DNA of 64,000 nucleotides from Capitulum mitella (taxonomy: Eukaryota > Arthropoda > Thecostraca > Pollicipedomorpha > Pollicipedidae): the NCBI GenBank assembly GCA_030062745.1, contig CP099841.1, positions 3,968,001-4,032,000 of the forward strand, written 5' to 3'. Position 1 is the stretch's first letter. The number at the start of each line of letters is the position of its first letter. The notes below the pieces were generated by a model. The model had not been told where the DNA came from and did not search any database. It worked only from the letters and a program-made list of their open reading frames with translations. Of the stretch, positions 46,401 through 56,060 are shown one piece after another. Both the position numbers and the translations under genes were made by a program.

Positions 46401-49400
46401 AATCGCAATGTGGGACGTTTACCAGGTATGACGTATGTTTGCTGCAAACGGGAATGTTCCACTTCGGTCGCTTTATCATCAATAAGCTTGGTTGGTCCGA
46501 AACATGCCGCTTATTACGTTTTCAGTGCCCATTTACGTGGAAAAGTCTAGAAGCATGCTGCTGATATGAAGTAAAACAGTACTTCTACAAGCGTCCATTG
46601 ACCTGCGCACGTTCGTCACGTCAGGCATTAGCGGAAAATAGTATACTGCTGAACAGGACACTTGGGAAAACTCTGAGAAATGGCAATGAATTCCTTATGA
46701 GTAGAGTTTTGAAGCGTAACGTAAATAAGAAACCGATTTCTAAGACATCAGGCTATAACTCGATTAACTTACGTCAGGATACATGTTAGTGGTAGAACAT
46801 TCCTTTAAAGCAAAACTAAAAGCGTTGCCTAATGAAAACCCATGATTTAAAGACCTTTTATCATACGTAAACGTTTAAACAGTGCAAAAAAACATTACGT
46901 GTGCAGCTTGAAACCCAGAGGAAAGCCACATCCTTCGTGTTCCACCAGCTGGGATCGCCCTGGGATTGAAAGTGCCTTTCGACACCGTCTTCATAACGAT
47001 CCAGTCACTGTGTCGGCAATATATTCTCGAGAAAACAATACACATTCGATGTCAGTGATACGAACTCGCCTTGAAAAGCATCCCTGCTGTGCACCTCGAC
47101 ATTCGACACTCCATTTCTGAAGCCGGCGCGTCTTCCAATGATCGGCAGAAACGGAGGGAGGCAGCCAGCTGCGGCCGGGCGGGCCGTCCGCCGCCGGCCT
47201 CGCGGCCTTATTTGTTCAGAGGACGGACTCGACCGTGAGACAGGGCCCGCGGCCGTGTCAGGCGGGTACGGAGACACGCGCCACGAATATGGATTAGATG
47301 GAAACCTGGAGGCCGTGCGAACAATCTGTCATTGGTAGTTTGCTAATGGTGTGGTGTATGGGGAAGGTGCTTTGGCCTCTGAGACCTTTTCCATTAGCGA
47401 GACGTGCCACGGTTGATCCCAGTCTCCAGCATGAATTCTACCCTCAGATTTGTATGTTTCGTTGCGGCTTGCATTGCCTGAACATCAGACTTACGATGGA
47501 AAAGCACACCTGTGAAATAAAATTGAAATCAAATGAAAATCTGACTCCGTGACCAAGCAGGCAGTACTGGTAACCGATATGATTCATACGCCATTACCAA
47601 CAAGTCGAGATACCGATTAGATCAGTCGGGGTATCCAATATTGTCCATGACGTCAGAGGCCGGGCCGTGGCGTCGCCATACCCCAGGGAGGCAGGTTTTT
47701 CGGCCTTGACAGTCCGCTGATGTCCAATGACATCATGGAAATGGGGGAAACAGGAGTGTCTCAGCCCTCCCTGTCCAGCCCCCACCGCAGTTTACTTCTC
47801 TGACAGGAGTCGTATGTCTACAGCTAAATCTGATGTCATCGTCACTTTCGTTATTGTAGGCTGGCGAATCGCGCTTTCACCGATCAGTCGAACACCAGCA
47901 GCTTCATCCAGCAGTTTCACCAGCGTCTTCATCGTGCACTGACGTCCACCACGAAAACGTCTCTTTTGCTGGTCTCCCTGAGGTGGCGGCTCACAAACAT
48001 AACAATTCGACATCCGCAGAGAGTGCCGACTTCCACACCTGCCGTGCGACATGTCAGGGACGGATAGTGGATCTCGCCATCACCCTGCTCTCTGCTCGAA
48101 TGTCCACAAATGTCGGTGGTCGAGACTGACGACACTGCGGCCTGCAGCCGGGCCCGTGCGGCGGTCGCCCGTGACCTGACCCCAGGTCAACGCCTGGTCT
48201 GACACGCGGTGCAGGCGTGTTTCAGGCTGCTGGGGAGGTCGGGAGTCCCCTCCCGGCTCCAGTCAAGCGGGGCCTGTTGGCGATTTCCCGATTTAGCGCA
48301 TACGATAGACTCTGGAGGCGGGAGCAAATAACACCGATGTCCTGTGGAAACGGAGTCCGTCCATGACAGAGCGTAGGCGCATCCAAGCGTGGGGGGCTCA
48401 GGGGCTAGGATACGTTGCAGCGAAAGTCAAAACGATAAGAGCAGCTTTCTGGGGGAATTTTAAAGGTAAATAATAGCCAAGCTATCGTGTTTTTGGAAGT
48501 AATTACTCGCCTCTCCGTGCATAAACCTCGACGACACGTACGTAATGTTTAACAACAACACCACGTGTTTTGCTTCTATCTCTGACTACCTGTTGTCACT
48601 TTGTTGTTAAACTGAAACACTGACCTTAGAATGCGTCAATGTAAAGGTGGCACGTGAGTACTCACGCTTCATTGCGACGGAAGGAAGGCTGATTCCGCCC
48701 TCTGAAGCCGTAAAACATACGCAGTATTTTATACTCGTATATCCTGGTAATTCGTCATCGGTGTAACGAAACTAGAAAGGTACCGAAAATGAGCCGCATG
48801 GTTCTCACCTCCACCGCCAAGATGTGCCGGCTATTTCGGCCGCGGCGCATCTGCTGCAGGGTCACGCGGCGCCCAGCTCACCACCGGGGTAGGCCACCTT
48901 TGGAGCGCATTCGGTCGGCGGAGGCGGGCTGCGGCGCGCCGAGCCATCTGACCCGCCGCTCCCACTGCGGTCTGCACCGGCCGCCGTTCACACGCCGCGG
49001 CCAAAGCGGCGCCCGGCGCGCCACATCGGCAGCCACTTTCGCGTCCACCGCCCCGGGAAGTCCGCGACTCCAGCCACTTACTCGCGCAGTTATGATTTCT
49101 AAGGGCACCCGACGGTGTGCTCCGACAATAGACAGAGCCGGTTAAGAGCTGAGTGAACGTGACGCCGCGGCGACCCTGGCCGGGCCCCGCCGCCGCCCGC
49201 CTTCCCGTGATCAGTGTGGCGGCATTCGTGGCGCGGCGCTACCGTGAACTCGGCACAAACAGCCTTGGGAGTCGTGCGCTCCCGAGTCTCAAAATACACC
49301 GCCAGCACCGAGCTCCGATGTTTATTGGTTCGGTTGCAATCTTGAGGGGCTCAGAACCCGGTAACAGATGACAGTGCACGGAAAGTTTTATGTGCCTGCT

Positions 49401-49545
49401 CACGGAGGGCGTTCAAAATGAATCTCTTCAGGCCGGACTACGTGCATGGTTTTAAACGTCGGAAAGAGTGGCTGGACCCTGTCCCCAGTTTCAATATCAT
49501 GAGTTATCAATTCACGGCTTCTTGACGTGCTGGTATATTCTTGAT
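43445..49545. other. No supported gene
   Basis: Mixed-composition DNA without recognised proteins. On the minus strand a segment about 48820-48862 (QMRRGRNSRHILAVE) is framed by a CTGCAG acceptor and a GTGAGA donor and could be an exon, but it is too short to identify. GC-rich islands lie at 47150-47280 and 48830-49210. Confidence 0.4.
44083..44170. repeat. Nested hairpin, 16-bp outer and 9-bp inner stems
   Basis: GTCCGCTTCAGTTATG at 44083-44098 is perfectly complementary to 44155-44170. Inside, ATTAAACCT (44114-44122) pairs with AGGTTTAAT (44131-44139). The whole is 88 bp, compatible with a short MITE or a folded RNA. Confidence 0.9.
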
Positions 49546-49549
49546 TGAC

Positions 49550-49818
49550 CAGGCACGTAGCCAGGATTTTCCTGGGGGGGGGGGCAAATGTGAAATTTCG
49601 TCATATGCCACAGGCATATGACAAAATATTTTCGTAAAAGCAACAGTTTTATGTAATTAACCCCATATTTAGCGCACAGAAAAAAAAACATATGTTTGCC
49701 TTTGGAACGTATATGTAGTCACTATTCTGCATTCCTGCGAAATCGCTAGATATCTAGTGTGGATCGCTTGACTCAGGGGAGGCATGGCCACGATGTCCCC
49801 CCCCCCGTTACGTGTCTG
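49550..49818 (+). mobile_element. hAT-like MITE, GGCGTAGCCAGGA family (269 bp)
   Basis: Starts CAGGCACGTAGCCAGGATTT, ends GTTACGTGTCTG, an approximate inverse. Flanks TGATTGAC (49542-49549) and TGACTGGC (49819-49826) match at 6 of 8. Contains a perfect hairpin GTCATATGCC/GGCATATGAC at 49600-49622 and poly-G and poly-C runs at opposite ends. Confidence 0.82.
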
Positions 49819-49824
49819 TGACTG

Positions 49825-50310
49825 GCTTCTGTAGACAGAAACGCTGCATGTCGTGTCGATGAGCATGTCCGACATAAACCTATGTCCACAAAGAGAAAAG
49901 ACGAGTCCATGCACGGAGCGACTGCACACCTCTCAACAAGAATGGAACTTTTGCCAGATGATTAACTGACTGACAAATCCAAAGTTCGGTTCGATGCTTT
50001 GGAATCAACGCCTTTGCACAATGTTGAACCATCTTGAATAATCAGGTGCCAGCCGTCCCCCAGTTTGTAGACAAGCTCTACCCCTGCCATCCAGCACGTC
50101 ACTTGAAAAGGCCAGGACTGGCTGCTGCCGTTTGACGTGATTCTGCAGGGTTAAGTTGGTAATACATCAAGCATTCCGCCCAAAGCTGTGCACGCCAACT
50201 TGATCAGGCCACAGTACGATTTCTTACCTTGCCAAATTGTCCTTTGACCCTCAACGAGACCAAATCGAATCCGTCTGGTGTTTCCCGGACGTCTGTCGAA
50301 CGGCACTTTT
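49825..50310. other. No supported gene
   Basis: No recognised coding or repeat structure. Confidence 0.4.
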
Positions 50311-50316
50311 GATGTC

Positions 50317-50524
50317 CATAGGCGTAGCCAGGATTTCGTCGAGGAGGGGCCAGGACAACCTGACCGCATCCTCAAAACTGATAAACTCCTTGGATTTCGT
50401 TCACTTTATTTTCGAGTTCTGGAAATTTTTACTTCTTTTCATTTTTTGTGCGTAAAAAAACGTCAAATGTTTTATCCCTACAGAAGGGCCATAACTCCCA
50501 TGGAACCCCTTGGCAACGTCCATG
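50317..50524 (+). mobile_element. hAT-like MITE, GGCGTAGCCAGGA family (208 bp)
   Basis: Starts CATAGGCGTAGCCAGGATTT; the right end reads inwards CATGGACGTTGCCAAGGGGT. Flanks TTGATGTC (50309-50316) and CTGACGTC (50525-50532) match at 6 of 8. Confidence 0.82.
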
Positions 50525-50529
50525 CTGAC

Positions 50530-52295
50530 GTCGCGCTAAATATTTGCGCATATTTGAAGAACAACACATTTTGTTAAATGGTCGCGAAAAGAATGGTCTT
50601 ACCCTCATCTGCACGGGACCAAACCGGATACACCTGGTGCTTTCCAGATGTTTCAGAAACGGCGCAAATGGCGCCGTGATTAAGATTTACACATATTTAA
50701 ACAAGGAAACAGCATCTGAAATGTCTTAAGTACATCATTTTCAGACCATGGTTGCCAGCACCGACTATTGTCAATTTCATCTATTGTTTTCAGTTCTTTT
50801 GACGTTGTTGCATGAGCATTTTACCAGTGTTATTCTTGACGAATTCTTGATTAAATTGTGTTATGCAACTATGCTTTTGTTCATAAAGTTACACCTGTTA
50901 AATCCTCCCATCGTTTTCAGTTATTCTGACGCGTTGTGCTGTGCACCTATGCTTTTTTAAAAGAAAATAGCACTTCAGGAAGTTCCACCTGCTTAATTGT
51001 CCTAACCATGGTAGATACAGTAACCGCCAACGGCATAACCACACGTCGATCAACATCGATACCGGTTACATCACTCTTTTGAAAAGCAAATACTTGCAAG
51101 CACGATGGGTAATATGAACAGAGGCAAATCAACGCGATACACGGATGGTTTGGGGTCGAAACCGACGCTTTGCATCGCACACAGACCTGTGCACCGGCTG
51201 AGTACCATCATTGCCCGCTCATAAATAAAACAGTCGGAGGCTTCTTGGCTGAGACTACTTTCTCTCATTTGAACACATGCTAATACGGGTGACATTTGTA
51301 TATCAATATTTAGTTTTTTTATTTTTGTCTTCCTTTCTTAGCAGGGAGTGTAACGACTGGTATTATTCCCTTTGGTTCACAACTTTCGTTTCTCTGGAAG
51401 TTAACGTAATGTGACTCGCGTTGTAGTGGACTGGGGCTGGAGCACTCCTGACCATCTGATAAAAGGTGGTCGGTAGAAAAAAACACTTACAAGTCGTACT
51501 ACCATTCACGCAACGGCACGCTTGTAAAAAGAAGGAAATCCGCATAACAACGGCGCATTCTGAGCCATAGAAATTATTCGCGGCCGGCAGGTCTCGAGCC
51601 CGCTCTGTCGGATTCACAAACTCATGCTTTATCCACCCGCCCACGATTACCTGACAGGAGTCGTCTGCAATAGGATCACTCAGTAACCTGTATATATATC
51701 GCCAGGATACATGTATCGCCAGGCCTGAACGACAAAATTGTGTACCTCAGCACGTGCGTCCCGCACATACCAAGCTAAAACTACTGACACGTAAACAGCC
51801 ACGTATTTCGACTGCCACGTATCGCGCGCTCCTGCCCACCAATTTTCGGTATCCTAGCGGTGACAGTTTTGCGGCAATGAAGGAGGGATGTTAAGCGCTT
51901 AGGCACCTCGCGTTTGATGTGCAAGCTGCACTCCGCTTCGGCCTGAATCCATCAAAATTAATCGCCTAGCTTTTGCCTTTCCGAGCCATCATCGCACGGA
52001 ACTACGCCGCTTGCATCCCGGCAATTGGCCCACAAAAAACACGGCTGTTAAAAAGGCACACGTGTACTGCACATAATCCGTTGCACCCTGCCCATCATAT
52101 GGGGTACCGTTAGAGAGCTCTAATGCTGGTCTATCTACCCATCAAATTTCGGCCGCCTAGCTCACTGCTTCTGGCACTGGAAGGTCCCCGAGACCAAATC
52201 GAAACACATGCCTGTGGATCGCCACGGGTATCGCAAGTAGGTGCCGACCACAAAAGCGAGTACCCGCAAGTGGAGTCCGTGTTACCACCAAGTCT
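50530..52295. other. No supported gene
   Basis: 50770-50960 holds an imperfect direct repeat of TCGTTTTCAGTTATTCTGACG followed by a CTATGCTTTT segment. No coding sequence was recognised. Confidence 0.4.
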
Positions 52296-52299
52296 TGAG

Positions 52300-52620
52300 T
52301 CAATAGTACCTGCCATTTGACCAGCACCCATGATTAACTGAATTATGCAGAAGTCCGGGTCGTGCCACTTGTGTCGCGATCGGCTGGCGCGTTCGAGCGA
52401 GAAGATTGGGGCCCATGTTTCCACTAGGTCAACAGCACCCGCCGTTTGACTTGTACCCGTGATTAGTTGAATTCTGCAAAGATTCGGCTCGCGCCACGTG
52501 GCACGTCCCATACGCCACGGATCACTTCGAGACCTGCATCACAATCTGTCCGCCAAGTCGGCGCACCCGATAGTGCCACTTGTGTCGCGATCGGCTCGCG
52601 CGTTCGGGCACTAGACGCTC
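52300..52620 (+). repeat. About 127-bp degenerate tandem repeat
   Basis: Blocks recur in order: ACCTGCCATTTGACCAGCACC / ACCCGCCGTTTGACTTGTACC, ATGATTAACTGAATTATGCA / GTGATTAGTTGAATTCTGCA, and TGCCACTTGTGTCGCGATCG twice. Minus-strand frames containing ERASRSRHKWH twice are repeat translations. Confidence 0.7.
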
Positions 52621-52632
52621 GGAAGCTTGGAC

Positions 52633-52807
52633 CACAGGCGCAGCCAAGGGAGGCTCAGGGAGCCCGGGCCTCGCCTCCCCCCCCCTTATGCCCCCATTTT
52701 TTCGTGGAAACCATTGCATATCGTCTTCCTGGCAGGCGGTTTTCGTATGATCTCAGTTCACATGGAGCTCCGCCCTCCCCCTTACGAAAATCCTGCCTGC
52801 GCCCCTG
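52633..52807 (-). mobile_element. hAT-like MITE, GGCGYAGCCAGGA family, copy 2 (175 bp)
   Basis: On the minus strand it starts CAGGGGCGCAGGCAGGATTT. The other end is CACAGGCGCAGCC on the plus strand. Flanks GCTTGGAC (52625-52632) and GCTTGGGC (52808-52815) match at 7 of 8. The interior follows the 8936-9113 copy throughout, including TACGAAAACCGCCTGC and GGAAGACGATATGCA. Confidence 0.9.
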
Positions 52808-52814
52808 GCTTGGG

Positions 52815-52866
52815 CTGACTGACTGACTGACTGGCTGACTGACTGAATTAATGAATGAATGAATGA
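52815..52866. repeat. (CTGA)n and (AATG)n microsatellites
   Basis: Several CTGA units followed by AATGAATGAATGAATGA, directly beside the MITE end. Confidence 0.9.
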
Positions 52867-52869
52867 CAG

Positions 52870-53605
52870 ACACCTCCATCCGAACTTTTCCAAATGACCG
52901 CCATGTATCAAATCTTACTCGCTGAAAGTGTGCAGTATATTGCACACTTAGATCCTTCGATTTTCAATTAGTGACGAAAGTTTGATGCAAAATGAAAGAA
53001 AAAAACAATGCAAAATGAGCAAGGAAAAAAGTTTATCGATAACGCAACAACACACTGGCATTTGTTCATTTCAATATCTCAAAACACGTTAATTTTGAAG
53101 TTCTTACGAGAAATTGGCCTGTTAAAAGATAAAAGAGGAAGGAATACGTCAAATGATTATCACGACGTCTGATCGGTTTTCAAGGCAACGACTGTTTTGG
53201 TACTGCCTTAAGAATGAAACAGATGCGGCAGTACTGAAACATACAGAATCTGGGGAACTGATGGGCACGCGTATGTTCCAAGATGACTGACGGGCACGCA
53301 AAATATTAAAAAAACACAGCTTCACGCCCGAAAGGTGTTGTTCCTAACCCCACAACAAACAAACAAACAAGTATTGTTTATTCCCGGCTTTTGCCGTAAT
53401 TGTCTTCCGCGTTTTGTAGTCCGTGGACGTGCCTCTTGGGAACTGCATGGTCTGCACCGTATGAGCTCAAAAATGAAATGAGAAATTATCTGTGTTGGAA
53501 AGAGTTAAGAGCATGTAGGACAAGATCATTCCGAACAGGAATTTCCTGCCACCTTTCAGTCGTAACCACGTGATGGTACTCCGGAGTCGGGACAAAATGA
53601 TATGG
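52870..53605. other. No supported gene; upstream of TPR gene
   Basis: AT-rich with CpG still present. The transcription start of the TPR gene probably lies near its right edge, where CpG depletion begins, but no core promoter element was assigned. Confidence 0.35.
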
Positions 53606-53609
53606 CAAA

Positions 53610-56060
53610 TGGCAAAAAAGGTTTTATGATATTGCTTTGTCATGAATGTGCTATTAAAGTACTGCTGCATGTCCTTCTGAGCTTAAACATTTAAGTATAG
53701 AAATTTTTGTGTGGAATATGAGAAATGGCTCTTCAGCAGTTTTTCCGAAATTTCCTGGGGTTTTGTCAAGTCATTGTCCCAAAACCCAGTTTGGGCATGG
53801 GTGCCTGAGTAGAAAATTCATAGGTGTTAGGCCTGGGGAATTGATAATTAATGATTCCTTTGGCCTAACTCCTGTTATTATTAGTATGTTGCCCAGATGG
53901 ATGTGAACCCACACATATCAAGGCCTTATTTGTAGTGAGGTTTCACCTGTTAAATGATATGTGTGCAAATGATCACTGGTCTTTCTCTGCTGCATATTAT
54001 TTTTCATGATTTTGGGAGTGGACAGTCAGCAGTTTGAAGTACAAGATCCTTCAGGCTAGGTGTTATTGCTAGCCCTAAACTATTTATTTTGCTGGCCCCA
54101 AACTACTTATTTCAGGTCACTGTCATATTGGCTATGTATTTTAAGCCATGCTGCTTGTTCCAGGTGTGTAACTTCTATGTGCAAACTGTGAGATCCCATC
54201 ATCTCATAACTGACCAAATAAATGCTGTTTTCAGGACTATCCAAATTCCCAGTTTCTCAGTTTGCTGGGCTGAAGGGTGCAAAATGTCACTGAATAAAAT
54301 CATGTTTTAGCTGCTAGCTAATTCAGCTGTTGAGGAGACAGAAGTCAGTCAAATGTGTCTGTGAACACAGATAAATCATCTCATACAAGCTGATTATGTC
54401 TGAGGTGAGTAATTCAGTATTTTCATTCACTGTCATTCTTGGCATCTCATATTTGTATTTTTGGACAAAATAGTTTGACTATGTATTGTAATCCTTGATG
54501 AGCTTGTGCTGAGCTTTATTGCATTTTACATGGATGTACCTAAAGAACCAGTGTGTGATTTGGTTAATGAAATGGTATATTGTTGTAGATTAATTGCTGT
54601 GATAGCTGTTGAAGTGAAGTTTTTGTTATAGTTACAGTAAGGTGCTAGGAATAACAGTTTTAGTTGGGTGTAATTAGCTGATATAAAATGGGCTGTTGGT
54701 ATGTTTTTAGTTCCTTGGCTTAATGCATTTAAAACAGGTCATCTAAATTTTGTTCCATGTGCTTCTCATTGCAGTGAAAACTTTTCCCACATTCTGTCCT
54801 ACATGTTGTTGCATTGGGAAAGATGAAGAAGTATGTTATTCCAAAGCCTTGAATGTTATGCATTTGTAAAAGGTATGTTATTTCATGGTTGATTTTTGGT
54901 CCATAATATCTGGATATCCTGTGTACAGTGGATATCTGTGTATCTGTGGTTGATTAAGCAGAACAAAATTAAATGAGAGAACCTAGATTGTGTTAAACTA
55001 CATTGGTGTATCTGATGTTCATTTTTATCATTCAGGTTAATGTGCACAGCTTGGATGATTGTTATTTGTATGTTATGTATTTTTTGCCTTCTGAGTTGTT
55101 AAACAACCAGATTCTGCAACCTTTTTCTGATTATTGTTTCCACCAGATCATTGAGTTTTGTATTTATACATGTTTTTAGATGTAGAAGAAACTTGTCCAG
55201 GGTGAGAAAAGTTTTTATTTCCTGGTAATGGTAGTATCTTGCTATCTGCATAATGTTGAAGTGAACTGTTTTACTGAAACCAATGCATCAGTCAATGATT
55301 GGAAGATTTTACTTGCTGTTATTCATACAAAGGTCATATTTTATAGGATTCAGGTGAATTGTGCTCAGGAGTGGGACCAGATAAAAAGTTGGAGGTTGAG
55401 GCTTTTATCTAAGAACAGTGTGCTTCATGGATCTTAATCCAGTAACTGCATTCATTCAAAACGTTTCCATGATGGGCTTTTAAATAATGAGCAAAGGCTA
55501 ATTCAAGAGAAAATTAAGGGTAGAAACAAGACAGTATGTCCCCTTGTATTATGTTTCCAACTGATTGTACCCTCTTTGGTGTTCTTGAACACCATCTTTG
55601 TTTTGCAATAGATAACAACCTTTAGTTGTCCACCAGGTTTTTGAAATATAACTCTGGTAAATGGTCTCAGAATTTAAAGTAGAGAGTAAGAAATCCATAA
55701 CCTGAAGTTTGTAATCCACATAAGTTACTAGCATTTTTTCCAGTGAGATACATCATAGATATATATCTTTCTAATGGAAATTTCTATATTGTTTGCTTGC
55801 TTTGCACTGTGTAAAGTGAAATATGTTGTGACGTTTGCCACCATTATTGCACTAATTACGATTTTAATTAAATTGGATTAAGTTACATCATAATTAGTTG
55901 GGTGTTTTTATATGCATATTAACAGTGACATGAATTCTGGCTTCCCCACTTTCATCCTTGACTCACATCCTTAAACAAACCCTTTATGTGTTACTGAACT
56001 TTGTGCCTTGCTGTTAGTGAAACAAACCTTTCAGACCACTTTTCTGAAGGCTGGACGAGT
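53610..56060 (+). other. CpG-depleted 5' gene body of the TPR gene
   Basis: From 54361 to 54960 there is no CpG in 600 bases, and only a handful in the whole 2.45 kb. CpG returns sharply just before exon 2 (GGACGAGTGTCTCCG at 56052-56066). The stretch spans the presumed 5' untranslated region, the 9-base coding exon and intron 1. Confidence 0.85.

Noticed and set aside
52131..52719. Two minus-strand frames sharing ERASRSRHKWH as a conserved protein
   Set aside because: The shared peptide comes from a 127-bp tandem DNA repeat.
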